A stretch of 64,000 nucleotides of DNA, taken from contig DXYF01000028.1 in NCBI GenBank assembly GCA_019415945.1, forward strand, positions 62,001 through 126,000, written 5' to 3'. The stretch's first letter is position 1. Every line of letters begins with the position of its first letter. Under the pieces are notes generated by a model that searched no databases, was not told where the DNA came from, and was given only the letters and a program-made list of their open reading frames with translations. The position numbers and the translations under genes were made by a program. Below, in pieces: positions 52,181 to 61,167 of the stretch. This DNA is from Clostridiales bacterium (lineage in GTDB: Bacteria; Bacillota; Clostridia; Oscillospirales; Acutalibacteraceae).

Positions 52181-53461
52181 ATGGCATTAAAGGAAAGTAA
52201 AAAGGCAGAACAGGCTAATACATATGAATTAGTTGTTAATGTGGACGGAGAAACATTTGAAAAAGCTGTTAATGCTGTTTATAAAAGACAGGTTAAGAAC
52301 ATTTCTATTCAGGGTTTCAGAAAAGGAAAGGCTCCGCGTAAAGTTGTTGAGAAAATGTACGGCACCGAAGTTTTTTATGAGGATGCTATGCAGGATTGCT
52401 ATCCCGAAGCTCTCTACGAGGCAGCTAAAGAAGCAAATGTAAAGATCGTTAAAGTTGAAACACTTGAAGCTGTAGAAGCATCAAAGGACGGATTTACATT
52501 TAAGGCAACAATTATTGTTGAGCCTGAAATGGAGATTAAGGATTATCTCGGCATTGAGGTGACAAAGAAATCAACTGAAGTAACAGATGAGCTTGTTGAT
52601 GAAGAAATTGAAAAGGTAAGGGATCGTAACTCAAGAATGGTTACAGTTGAAGACAGAGCTGCACAGGACGGTGATGTTGCCGTTATCGATTTTGAGGGCT
52701 TTGTTGACGGCGAGGCATTTGAGGGCGGTAAGGCAGAAAACTACAACTTGAAGCTTGGTTCTGGCAATTTCATCCCCGGTTTTGAGGAGCAGATTGTAGG
52801 TCACAATACTGATGAAGAGTTTACTATTGATGTTAATTTCCCTGAGGATTATCAGGCTGAGGAACTCAAAGGAAAGGCTGCACAGTTTAAAATTAAGCTT
52901 CATGAAATCAAGGCTAAGGAGCTTCCTGAAGTTGACGACGATTTTGTTAAGGATGTTTCTGAAAAGGAAACTCTTGACGAATACAAGGAGGAGCTTAAGG
53001 AAACTATTGCAAAGCGTCTTGCTGATGAGGCTGAAAAGGATATTGACGATCAGATTGCAAATAAGCTAATGGAGCTTCTTGAGGGTGAAATTCCCGAAGC
53101 TATGTATGATAACGAAGCTTCCGAGATGGTAAGAGAATTTGAGATGCGTCTTCGTGCACAGGGCATGGATATGAAAACATATATGCAGTATATGGGTATT
53201 GATGTTAATGCTCTCAAGGGTATGTACAAAGAAGAGGCTGAAAAGAGAGTTAAGTTAAGACTTGCTCTTGAAACTGTTGCTAAGAAAGAAAATATTGAAG
53301 TAACAGACGCTGACTTTAATGAGGAATATGAAAAGATGGCAGAGGCTTATAAATTGGAAGTTGACAAGGTAAAGGCCGCTGTTCCGGCAGACTCATTAAA
53401 AGAGGATATCAAGGTTGAGAAAGCTCTAAAGCTTATCAAGGATAAAGCTGATATTAAGTAA
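52181..53461 (+). CDS. tig: Trigger factor
   Basis: 426 aa. Ribosome-bound chaperone and peptidyl-prolyl isomerase. The N-terminal ribosome-binding signature is GFRKGKAPRKVVEKMYG near residue 45. The FKBP-type domain is at ~150-245 (GDVAVIDFEGFVDGEAF), and the helical C-terminal chaperone domain fills the rest. ATG 52181 follows TTGGAGGA; a TTG at 52166 is part of that site. tig-clpP-clpX order is as in many bacteria. Confidence 0.96.
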   Translation: MALKESKKAEQANTYELVVNVDGETFEKAVNAVYKRQVKNISIQGFRKGKAPRKVVEKMYGTEVFYEDAMQDCYPEALYEAAKEANVKIVKVETLEAVEASKDGFTFKATIIVEPEMEIKDYLGIEVTKKSTEVTDELVDEEIEKVRDRNSRMVTVEDRAAQDGDVAVIDFEGFVDGEAFEGGKAENYNLKLGSGNFIPGFEEQIVGHNTDEEFTIDVNFPEDYQAEELKGKAAQFKIKLHEIKAKELPEVDDDFVKDVSEKETLDEYKEELKETIAKRLADEAEKDIDDQIANKLMELLEGEIPEAMYDNEASEMVREFEMRLRAQGMDMKTYMQYMGIDVNALKGMYKEEAEKRVKLRLALETVAKKENIEVTDADFNEEYEKMAEAYKLEVDKVKAAVPADSLKEDIKVEKALKLIKDKADIK

Positions 53462-53515
53462 TTTGAATATTTTTTGATATTTTGTTAATTAATAATTTAG
53501 AAAGGTTATGATTAA

Positions 53516-54097
53516 ATGGCATTGATACCTTATGTAGTTGAGCAAACCAACAGAGGAGAGCGTTCCTATGATATTTATTCACGCCTTTTAAACGACAGAA
53601 TAATTATGTTAAACGAAGAGGTTAACAGTGCAAGTGCCAGTGTCGTTGTTGCACAGCTTCTTTATCTTGAGAGCCAGGATCCTACAAAAGACATCAGTCT
53701 GTATATTAACAGTCCGGGCGGCAGCGTTACAGACGGCTTTGCAATTTTTGATACTATGAATTATATCAAATGCGATGTTTCCACAATTTGTATGGGTATG
53801 GCAGCAAGCATGGGTGCATTTTTGCTTGCAGCAGGTGCCAAGGGCAAGCGTCTTGCTTTGCCTAACAGTGACATAATGATTCATCAGCCTTCAGGCGGTG
53901 CTCAGGGTCAGGCAACTGATATGGAAATTCATACAAGACATATTCTTGATATGAAACAACGCTTGAATAAAATCCTTGCTGATAACACGGGTCAGCCGAT
54001 TGATGTTATTGCAAGAGATACTAACCGTGATAATTTTATGACCGCACAGCAGGCTCTCGAATACGGACTTATTGATAAGGTTATTGAAAGAAGATAA
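53516..54097 (+). CDS. clpP: ATP-dependent Clp protease proteolytic subunit
   Basis: 193 aa. Tetradecameric serine protease. Catalytic triad: Ser98 in GMAASMGAF, His123 in MIHQPSGG, and Asp near 172 (RDTNRDN). IPYVVEQTNRGERSYDIYSR (residues 4-23) forms the processed N-terminal loop region. It partners with ClpX encoded 15 bp downstream. GAAAGG precedes the start. The 54-bp gap after tig has no obvious terminator. Confidence 0.97.
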   Translation: MALIPYVVEQTNRGERSYDIYSRLLNDRIIMLNEEVNSASASVVVAQLLYLESQDPTKDISLYINSPGGSVTDGFAIFDTMNYIKCDVSTICMGMAASMGAFLLAAGAKGKRLALPNSDIMIHQPSGGAQGQATDMEIHTRHILDMKQRLNKILADNTGQPIDVIARDTNRDNFMTAQQALEYGLIDKVIERR

Positions 54098-54112
54098 GGT
54101 GAGGATTTACTG

Positions 54113-55450
54113 ATGGCTAATAAAAATAACGATAAGGACATTTACTGTTCTTTTTGCGGAAAGCCACAGGAGATGGTCGGCAGACTTATTGCAGGTAACG
54201 GCGTTTATATCTGCGACCAATGTGTTGAGCTTTGTATGAGTATTCTCGAGGAGTCGGGCGAGCTTGAAAGGGAAATGGAAACCGAGAAGCGGCCCAATTC
54301 TCCCGAGCCTGTCACTTTGATGGAAGAACTGTTAAAACCCAAGGAAATAAAAGCTATTTTAGATGAATATGTTATTGGTCAGGATTCAGCAAAAATAACA
54401 TTGAGCGTTGCTGTCTATAACCATTATAAAAGAGCTTTTGCCAATGATGACAGCGTTGAGTTTTCAAAGAGCAATGTTTTGTTGCTCGGCCCCACAGGTG
54501 TAGGTAAGACACTTCTTGCTCAAACCCTTGCTAAAGCACTTGATGTTCCTTTCGCTATTGCCGATGCAACAACCTTAACAGAGGCAGGTTATGTGGGCGA
54601 GGATGTTGAAAATATCCTTTTAAAGCTTATTCAGGCTGCTGATTATGACATTGAAAAAGCCCAGAGAGGCATCATTTATATTGATGAAATAGATAAAATT
54701 GCACGAAAGTCTGAGAATCCTTCAATAACCCGTGATGTAAGCGGCGAGGGCGTTCAGCAGGCTCTTCTGAAAATTGTTGAGGGCACTGTTGCTAATGTGC
54801 CCCCTCAGGGAGGAAGAAAGCATCCGCAGCAGGAATTTTTACAGATTGATACAAATAATATTCTGTTTATATGCGGCGGTGCATTTGACGGACTTGAAAA
54901 GATTGTTGAAAAGCGTAAGGGTTCGTCGGTAATTGGATTTGAGTCGCTTGTACAATCCAAGGCGGAACTTGATGAAACCGATTGGATGAAAGATGTTACC
55001 GCTCACGATCTTGTAAAGTACGGTATTATTCCCGAACTTATCGGACGATTGCCGGTAATCACTGCATTGAGCGGTCTTGATACGGACGCTCTTATTAAAA
55101 TTTTGACTGTTCCGAAAAATTCTATTATTTCACAGTACAAGAAGCTTTTTGAGCTTGATAATGTAGAGCTTTATTTTGAAGAGGACGCATTAAAGGAAAT
55201 TGCTCATAAAGCACAGGAACAGCACACGGGAGCAAGAGGTTTGAGAGGCATAATTGAGGGAATATTAACCGAGCTTATGTTTGAAACTCCTTCAGACAGC
55301 ACTATAGAAAAAATAATCATTACAAAAGATGTTATTACTTCTAATGCTCAGCCTCAGATTACAAGGAGAAAAGAGAAAAATTCCGTAAACAAGAATAGTT
55401 TAACAAAAAAGGATGCAACGAAGCGTCAGAAACGCAGCACAGCGTCTTGA
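54113..55450 (+). CDS. clpX: ATP-dependent Clp protease ATPase subunit ClpX
   Basis: 445 aa. The N-terminal zinc-binding domain has Cys12, 15, 34 and 37. AAA+ domain: Walker A GPTGVGKTLLAQTL, Walker B IIYIDEIDKIAR, pore loop YVGEDVE, IGF loop VIGFESL that docks on ClpP, and sensor-2 GARGLRGI. A Lys/Arg/Thr-rich tail of ~30 residues ends the protein. A terminator follows 10 bp after the stop. Confidence 0.97.
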   Translation: MANKNNDKDIYCSFCGKPQEMVGRLIAGNGVYICDQCVELCMSILEESGELEREMETEKRPNSPEPVTLMEELLKPKEIKAILDEYVIGQDSAKITLSVAVYNHYKRAFANDDSVEFSKSNVLLLGPTGVGKTLLAQTLAKALDVPFAIADATTLTEAGYVGEDVENILLKLIQAADYDIEKAQRGIIYIDEIDKIARKSENPSITRDVSGEGVQQALLKIVEGTVANVPPQGGRKHPQQEFLQIDTNNILFICGGAFDGLEKIVEKRKGSSVIGFESLVQSKAELDETDWMKDVTAHDLVKYGIIPELIGRLPVITALSGLDTDALIKILTVPKNSIISQYKKLFELDNVELYFEEDALKEIAHKAQEQHTGARGLRGIIEGILTELMFETPSDSTIEKIIITKDVITSNAQPQITRRKEKNSVNKNSLTKKDATKRQKRSTAS

Positions 55451-55460
55451 TAATGTGATT

Positions 55461-55498
55461 ATAGCTGTATTGCAAAAACAATACAGCTATTAATTTTT
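55461..55498 (+). terminator. Rho-independent terminator after clpX
   Basis: A 12-bp perfect stem ATAGCTGTATTG (55461-55472) with its complement at 55479-55490, loop CAAAAA, tail TAATTTTTAG. Confidence 0.85.
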
Positions 55499-55527
55499 AG
55501 TTGATTTACATATCCAAAGGAGTTAAT

Positions 55528-57936
55528 ATGGATTTTGATATAAAAGAAAATTTAACTGTTCCGGTGCTGCCGCTTCGTGGATTGGTTGTGTTTCCTAAAT
55601 CCCTGATACATTTTGATGTAGGAAGAAAAAAGAGCATAACTGCCATTAATATGGCAATGAAAAAAGACCAGCTCATTTTTTTGGCAACACAAAGGGACGC
55701 AGTTGAGAATGAACCTGCAATATCGGATTTGTACAGTATCGGCGTAATAGCCAAGGTTGTTCAGGTTTTAAAGCAACCCGAAAATACTACACGAATTGTT
55801 ATTGAGGGGCAGTGCAGGGCAAAAATTGTTACGCCGATTTTTGATGAAAAATGCCTTATGGCTGAAATTAAGCCTGTTGACGATACTTGCGATAGTAACA
55901 CGGCTAATGATTTTGCTCTTATGAGAGCGGTAAAAAAAGAGTTTGAGAAATATATGGAGGTATCACCCAAAATGCCTCCCGATATTATTTTTAAAGTAGC
56001 TCTTTGCAAATCTCCGGGTGAGCTCGCCGATTTTATTATTTCTAATTTAATTCTTGATTATCACGCAAAGCAATCAATTCTTGAGATTTTTTCTCAAACA
56101 AAGCGTCTTGAAGAGGTATTTGACATACTTGTAAATGAAAACTTCATTTTACGAATTGAAGACGAAATTACCAAAAAGGCGAAACTTCGTATTGACGAAA
56201 GCCAAAGAGATTATTTTTTAAGAGAGCAAAAGCGTGTTATTGAGGAAGAGCTCGGAGAGGGTGACAATCCTTCCGCCGAAGCTGAAAATTATGCTGCTAA
56301 GATAGAAGAACTTCATCTTGACAGCAAATCCGAGGATACTCTTATGAGAGAGTGTCAAAAGCTTATGAAAATGCCGTACGGCAGTCAGGAAGCGTCCGTT
56401 ATAAGATCTTATCTTGACACAATTATTTCTTTACCGTGGAATAATTCTTCAAAGGATAAGATTGTAATTTCAAAAATACGAAAAGACCTTGATAAAAGCC
56501 ACTTTGGACTTGAAAAAATCAAAGAAAGAATTATAGAACAGCTTGCCGTAAGAAAGCTCAGCGAAAAGCAGAAAGGACAGATTATCTGTTTTGCAGGTCC
56601 TCCCGGAGTCGGCAAAACTTCCATTGCTCAGTCTATTGCTAAGGCAATAGGGAGAGAAAGCTATAGAATAGCTCTCGGAGGAGTAAGGGATGAAGCAGAA
56701 ATAAGAGGACACAGACGCACATATATCGGCTCTATTCCGGGACGGATTATTTCTGCGATTCAAGCGGCAGGTACTAACAATCCCGTGCTTATACTCGATG
56801 AGATAGACAAGCTGTCAGCAGACTATAAGGGAGATCCTACATCTGCTTTGCTTGAGGTGCTTGACAGTGAACAAAATAACAAATTTGTAGATCATTATGT
56901 TGACATTCCGTTTGATTTATCAAATGTAATGTTTATTACAACTGCGAATGATGTTTCATCAATTCCTGCACCTTTGCGTGACAGAATGGAGATAATTGAG
57001 CTTAACAGCTACACACGCGAAGAAAAGTACAATATTACTAAGAAACACCTTATACCTAAGCAGCTTGATTTGTGCGGCTTTACAAGCAAAGAAGTAAAGT
57101 TTACTCAAAAGGGTATATATTATTTGATTGATTATTATACACGGGAATCAGGGGTTCGTACGCTTGAGCGTTTGGTTGCTTCAATATTGAGAAAATGTGC
57201 TGTACAAAAGCTTGAAGAAAATAAGGAATCATTTAAAATTGACGAAAAATCAATGCATGATATGCTCGGCAATAAGAAATACAATTCCGATAAATTCACT
57301 CAAAAAGATGAGATCGGAGTGGTAAACGGTCTTGCATGGACTTCTGTCGGCGGTGAGCTGCTCCCGATAGAGGTCGCTGTTATGACCGGTACAGGAAAAA
57401 TTGAGCTTACAGGTTCACTCGGAGATGTGATGCAGGAATCTGCAAAAACCGCAATCTCCTGCATAAGATGTCACAGCGATGTGCTTTGTATTGACCCTGA
57501 TTTTTATAAGGAAAAGGACATACATATTCACGCACCTGAAGGAGCTGTTCCAAAGGACGGTCCTTCCGCAGGAATAACAATGGCAACTGCAATCTATTCG
57601 GCGTTATCTTCTAAGCCTGTCAGATGCGATATTGCAATGACCGGGGAAATTACTCTACGCGGCAAGGTACTGCCGATTGGCGGACTTAAAGAAAAGGGTA
57701 TGGCTGCATATAAATACGGTATAAGCACCGTTATTATTCCGAAAGAAAATGAACCCGATCTGGCTGATGTGGATAAAGCAGTTTTATCTAAAATCAACTT
57801 TGTTTCGGTTGAAAGCCTTAAAGATGTAATTGCGATAGCTGTAAACGATGCAATTAAGGTGACTGAAAAAGATTGGGACAAGCCGAGAGTAAGAGCAAAA
57901 CAAAATAACAGCAATACGGCAACAATCAGACAGTAG
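55528..57936 (+). CDS. lon: ATP-dependent protease Lon
   Basis: 802 aa, LonA type. N-terminal substrate-binding domain (~9-210, beginning LTVPVLPLRGLVVFP), coiled region, AAA+ domain with GPPGVGKTSIAQSIAKA and VLILDEIDKLS, and a C-terminal protease domain with the Ser in PKDGPSAGITMATA near residue 681 and the Lys in GGLKEKGMAAYKYG. ATG 55528 has AAGGAG upstream; an in-frame start at 55501 lies in the terminator tail and is not used. Followed by engB, as in Bacillus lonA-ysxC. Confidence 0.96.
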   Translation: MDFDIKENLTVPVLPLRGLVVFPKSLIHFDVGRKKSITAINMAMKKDQLIFLATQRDAVENEPAISDLYSIGVIAKVVQVLKQPENTTRIVIEGQCRAKIVTPIFDEKCLMAEIKPVDDTCDSNTANDFALMRAVKKEFEKYMEVSPKMPPDIIFKVALCKSPGELADFIISNLILDYHAKQSILEIFSQTKRLEEVFDILVNENFILRIEDEITKKAKLRIDESQRDYFLREQKRVIEEELGEGDNPSAEAENYAAKIEELHLDSKSEDTLMRECQKLMKMPYGSQEASVIRSYLDTIISLPWNNSSKDKIVISKIRKDLDKSHFGLEKIKERIIEQLAVRKLSEKQKGQIICFAGPPGVGKTSIAQSIAKAIGRESYRIALGGVRDEAEIRGHRRTYIGSIPGRIISAIQAAGTNNPVLILDEIDKLSADYKGDPTSALLEVLDSEQNNKFVDHYVDIPFDLSNVMFITTANDVSSIPAPLRDRMEIIELNSYTREEKYNITKKHLIPKQLDLCGFTSKEVKFTQKGIYYLIDYYTRESGVRTLERLVASILRKCAVQKLEENKESFKIDEKSMHDMLGNKKYNSDKFTQKDEIGVVNGLAWTSVGGELLPIEVAVMTGTGKIELTGSLGDVMQESAKTAISCIRCHSDVLCIDPDFYKEKDIHIHAPEGAVPKDGPSAGITMATAIYSALSSKPVRCDIAMTGEITLRGKVLPIGGLKEKGMAAYKYGISTVIIPKENEPDLADVDKAVLSKINFVSVESLKDVIAIAVNDAIKVTEKDWDKPRVRAKQNNSNTATIRQ

Positions 57937-57947
57937 GTGAGAGCAGA

Positions 57948-58550
57948 ATGAATTTTAATGAAGTAAGCTTTGAGTTTGCAGCAGGCAAGGTGGAACAGCT
58001 TCCTAAATCGGATATGCCTGAGATTGTTTTTTCAGGTCATTCAAATGTAGGAAAATCATCGCTTATAAATAAGCTGGTTCAACGCAAAGCACTTGCAAGA
58101 GTCAGCTCACAGCCGGGAAAAACGGCTACCATTAATTTCTATAAATTAAAGGAATTCAGAATGGTAGATTTGCCGGGTTACGGTTATGCTAAAGTATCTA
58201 AAGCGGAAAAAGAACGCTGGGCGAAGCTTGTTGAGGGATATTTTAACCAAGACCGCAGGCGTGCTCTTGTTATTCAGATTCTTGATTTGCGTCATCCCCC
58301 TACAGATGATGATTTGCATATGATAGATTTTCTTTACAGAGGCGGGTTTAATTTTGCCGCTGTTCTTACAAAAAGCGATAAGCTTAAAAAGACTCAGTTT
58401 GAAAAACAAATGCAGTACTACAAGGAAATATTCAGCACTATTGAGCATATTGAGCTGATTCCTTTTTCTGCTCAAACGGGATTTGGGAATGATGAAATCA
58501 GAAAGCTGATTGAGAAATCTGTTTTCGATTTTAATAATACGGAGGTATGA
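57948..58550 (+). CDS. engB: Ribosome biogenesis GTP-binding protein EngB (YsxC)
   Basis: 200 aa. Small GTPase acting in 50S assembly. G1 GHSNVGKSSLINKL near residue 30, G2 SSQPGKTATINFYK, G3 VDLPGYGYAKV, G4 TKSDK and G5 PFSAQTGFG. AGGTGAGAG precedes the start. It lies 11 bp after lon and is followed 3 bp later by lysA. Confidence 0.96.
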   Translation: MNFNEVSFEFAAGKVEQLPKSDMPEIVFSGHSNVGKSSLINKLVQRKALARVSSQPGKTATINFYKLKEFRMVDLPGYGYAKVSKAEKERWAKLVEGYFNQDRRRALVIQILDLRHPPTDDDLHMIDFLYRGGFNFAAVLTKSDKLKKTQFEKQMQYYKEIFSTIEHIELIPFSAQTGFGNDEIRKLIEKSVFDFNNTEV

Positions 58551-58553
58551 GAT

Positions 58554-59852
58554 ATGTTTGTAAATGATTGTCTTAATGTGAATGAAAAGGGACATCTTAC
58601 CATAGGCGGCTGTGATACTTTGGAGCTTGCAAAGGAATACGGAACGCCGCTTTATGTTCTTGATGAAAATGTTATCAGGGAAACTTGCCGAGCTTATGTA
58701 AATTCTTTTAAGAAATATTACGGAGGTAACGGTATGCCTCTTTATGCAAGTAAGGCACTTTCGTGTAAAGAGCTTTGCAGAATTGCAAAAGAAGAAAATA
58801 TGGGTCTTGATGTGGTATCAGGCGGCGAGATTTATACTGCATTGCAGGCTGGTTTTCCTATGGAAAAGGTTCATTTCCACGGTAACAACAAAACTGCTGA
58901 TGAAATTAAGTTTGCTATAGAGTCAAATGTGGGAAAATTTGTTGTTGATAACCTTTATGAGCTTGAACTGCTTAATAGAATTGCGGGTGAGATGGGGAAG
59001 AAGGTAAATATTTCTTTCAGAATTAAGCCCGGTGTTGACGCCCATACCCATGATTTTATAAGAACAGGCCAGATTGATTCAAAGTTTGGTTTTGCACTTG
59101 AAACAGGGGAGGCTTTCGAGGCAGTTAAAGAGGCTTTAAAGCTTGATAATGTTTCTCTTAAAGAATTACATTGCCATATTGGTTCTCAAATATTTGACAT
59201 TGAGCCGTTTGTGACGGCGGCTGAAATTATGATGGATTTCATCGCGAAAATCAATCGTGAACTAGGCTTAACAATATCAGAGCTTAACCTCGGCGGCGGA
59301 TTCGGTATTATGTACACAAGTAAGGACGAGCCTGTTCCGTATGAAAATTACATGGAAAAGGTTTCAGTTGCTGTCAAGGCAAAATCTGACGAATATGGTC
59401 TTCCCGTTCCCTTTATTTATATCGAGCCCGGCAGATCGGTTGTCGGTGAAGCCGGAATTACATTGTACACGGTTGGCGGTAAGAAAGTAATACCGAACGC
59501 AAGGACATATGTTTCGGTTGACGGAGGTATGACCGACAATATCCGTTATGCTCTTTATCAGTCGGCTTATACGGTTTTGAATGCAGGCAAGGCGGACAAA
59601 GAACCTGATGAAACCGTTACAATCGCGGGCAAGTGCTGTGAAAGCGGTGACTTGGTTCAGGAGCATACAAAGGTGGCAAATGTTGAGGTAGGGGATACTA
59701 TCGCTGTTTTATCAACAGGTGCGTACAACTACTCGATGGCTTCAAATTATAACAGAATACCAAGACCTGCAATGGTAATGGTTAACAACGGAAAATCACG
59801 CGTGATTATTAAGCGTGAAAGCTACGAAGATATCGTCAGAAACGATATTTAA
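58554..59852 (+). CDS. lysA: Diaminopimelate decarboxylase
   Basis: 432 aa, fold-type III PLP enzyme converting meso-diaminopimelate to lysine. PLP lysine is Lys67 in PLYASKALSCKEL; other motifs are LHCHIGSQIFD, NLGGGFGI, IEPGRSVVGEAG and GKCCESGD near the C-terminus. GGAGGT precedes the ATG. It is the last gene of the long + strand run and is closed by a bidirectional terminator. Confidence 0.96.
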   Translation: MFVNDCLNVNEKGHLTIGGCDTLELAKEYGTPLYVLDENVIRETCRAYVNSFKKYYGGNGMPLYASKALSCKELCRIAKEENMGLDVVSGGEIYTALQAGFPMEKVHFHGNNKTADEIKFAIESNVGKFVVDNLYELELLNRIAGEMGKKVNISFRIKPGVDAHTHDFIRTGQIDSKFGFALETGEAFEAVKEALKLDNVSLKELHCHIGSQIFDIEPFVTAAEIMMDFIAKINRELGLTISELNLGGGFGIMYTSKDEPVPYENYMEKVSVAVKAKSDEYGLPVPFIYIEPGRSVVGEAGITLYTVGGKKVIPNARTYVSVDGGMTDNIRYALYQSAYTVLNAGKADKEPDETVTIAGKCCESGDLVQEHTKVANVEVGDTIAVLSTGAYNYSMASNYNRIPRPAMVMVNNGKSRVIIKRESYEDIVRNDI

Positions 59853-59865
59853 TCATAATAAAACG

Positions 59866-59902
59866 AAAAGGACAAGCAGTTTATACGCAGCTTGTCCTTT
59901 TT
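59866..59902. terminator. Bidirectional terminator between lysA and xer
   Basis: AAAAGGACAAGC (59866-59877) pairs with GCTTGTCCTTTT (59890-59901). A/T runs on both sides make it work for lysA (+) and for the convergent recombinase gene (-). Confidence 0.88.
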
Positions 59903-59903
59903 G

Positions 59904-60887
59904 TTATTCGTTATTTTTCTTTTTAATTTTGGAGAGCGGATTGGAATCTGCAGCGTTTTTCATTTGTTCTGAGCTTAAATGAGTGTATATTTCGGTAGTT
60001 CCGAGATTTTCGTGTCCCAATACTTCTTTCAAAATCCTGACATCTACGCCGCCGTGCTGGTACATCAGTGTTGCGGCAGTATGCCTAAGCTTGTGACAGG
60101 AATATCCCTGTGCCTCAAGACCGATTTTAGCAAGATACTTATACACCATAGCCTGTATCATTTTGACTGATAAGCGGTTGTGGTTTCTGCTTATAAAAAG
60201 AGCTTTTTTATCCTTAACATCATCAACGGGTCTCACTTTCATATAATCATTTATAGCGTCTAAACAGGCAGAATTCAGGTAAACTATACGATCTTTATTA
60301 CCTTTACCTATAATCCTCATCGTGTTGTCAGAACGAATATCCGTGTAATTTAAAGCCGCCATTTCCGAAACACGCAATCCGCAGTTGAGAAATAGGGTAA
60401 GGATAGCATAGTCACGCTCTTTATATTTTCCGTCAACCGCATTTAACAGCTCAATGCTTTGTTCAAGCGTCAAATACTTCGGCAACGATTTTTTCTTTTT
60501 GGGCATTTCAAGCTGTGACATTGGATTTGCGTCGATAAGATGTTTTTTTGAAAAAATAAAATCAAAAAAGCCTTTAAGGCTTGAACATTTTCTTGCACGA
60601 GCAGCACTTTGATTATGACGGTCCCGATAGAGGTAATCCATATATGCATAAGCGTCATTGAGAGTAATTGATTTAATAAGATCTAAGTCAACATCGTCAA
60701 TTTTTATTTTTTCAAATTCAGTATCATCGCTGACCAATTTTCTGGATTTTTTTATATATCTGAAAAAAGTCCGCAAATCTATAAAGTATTCGTCAACGGT
60801 TTTTTTAGATTTTAATTTTATAGTTTCAAGATAAAACAAATAATCTTTTAAAATTTGAGGAGCCTCGTCACGAAAAGATGCCGCCAT
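59904..60887 (-). CDS. Xer-family tyrosine recombinase
   Basis: 327 aa from ATG 60887. An N-terminal SAM-like core-binding domain (~8-125) and a C-terminal catalytic domain with the full tyrosine-recombinase set: Arg172 (GLRVSE), Lys196 (GKGNKDR), His265 and Arg268 (HKLRHTAATL), His292 (LGHENLGTTEIY) and nucleophile Tyr301. The family resolves chromosome dimers or integrates elements. Overall similarity is to XerC/XerD, but it is ~30 residues longer, mainly at 45-70. No phage or element genes adjoin it. GTG 60896 is an alternative start, but it is only 2 bp from AAAAGG; ATG 60887 is 11 bp away. A perfect 28-bp palindrome lies ~105 bp upstream. Confidence 0.9.
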   Translation of the reverse strand: MAASFRDEAPQILKDYLFYLETIKLKSKKTVDEYFIDLRTFFRYIKKSRKLVSDDTEFEKIKIDDVDLDLIKSITLNDAYAYMDYLYRDRHNQSAARARKCSSLKGFFDFIFSKKHLIDANPMSQLEMPKKKKSLPKYLTLEQSIELLNAVDGKYKERDYAILTLFLNCGLRVSEMAALNYTDIRSDNTMRIIGKGNKDRIVYLNSACLDAINDYMKVRPVDDVKDKKALFISRNHNRLSVKMIQAMVYKYLAKIGLEAQGYSCHKLRHTAATLMYQHGGVDVRILKEVLGHENLGTTEIYTHLSSEQMKNAADSNPLSKIKKKNNE

Positions 60888-60951
60888 ACAACGCACAACC
60901 TTTTAATTATTTTATAGTAATTTAAACAAAGTAAATTCGCTTTATAACAGT

Positions 60952-60960
60952 ATTATATCA
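60952..60960 (-). promoter_or_regulatory. Extended -10 promoter candidate for xer
   Basis: Read on the minus strand, TGA then TATAAT at 60957-60952, 65 bp before the xer start. No good -35 is visible. Confidence 0.5.
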
Positions 60961-60992
60961 TAAAATAAAAGGAGATAATTCCTATACAGAAA

Positions 60993-61020
60993 ATTATACA
61001 AAATGAATATTTTGTATAAT
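60993..61020. repeat. Perfect 28-bp inverted repeat upstream of xer
   Basis: Arms of 11 bp (ATTATACAAAA and its exact complement) flank a 6-bp centre TGAATA. The 11-6-11 geometry equals that of Xer/dif core sites. It does not resemble a terminator. It lies about 105 bp upstream of the xer start and about 40 bp upstream of its -10. Confidence 0.75.
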
Positions 61021-61076
61021 TCGGGGGGGACAAATATCACTCAATGGGATTTTTCCAGACTTATTAATCTCAAATG

Positions 61077-61107
61077 TTTTTATGAAACAATGATTGTTTC
61101 ATAAAAA
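61077..61107. repeat. Perfect 14-bp inverted repeat between xer and GNAT genes
   Basis: TTTTTATGAAACAA and its complement with a 3-bp loop. Neither strand shows a T run beyond the stem other than the T's inside the arms, so it is an imperfect candidate for the GNAT terminator. Confidence 0.6.
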
Positions 61108-61167
61108 GTAAAATTTCGTATTAGTGTTCTAAAGACAAAATTCTCAATTGTACCTAAATTCAAAACA

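Noticed and set aside
59904..60887. Idea that the tyrosine recombinase marks a prophage or integrative element
   Set aside because: No phage, relaxase, excisionase or tRNA attachment site is nearby; the neighbours are lysA, a GNAT gene and gdhA.
61023..61029. Run of seven G next to the 28-bp palindrome
   Set aside because: Noted only as odd in an AT-rich gap; a single G run cannot form a quadruplex and has no clear role.
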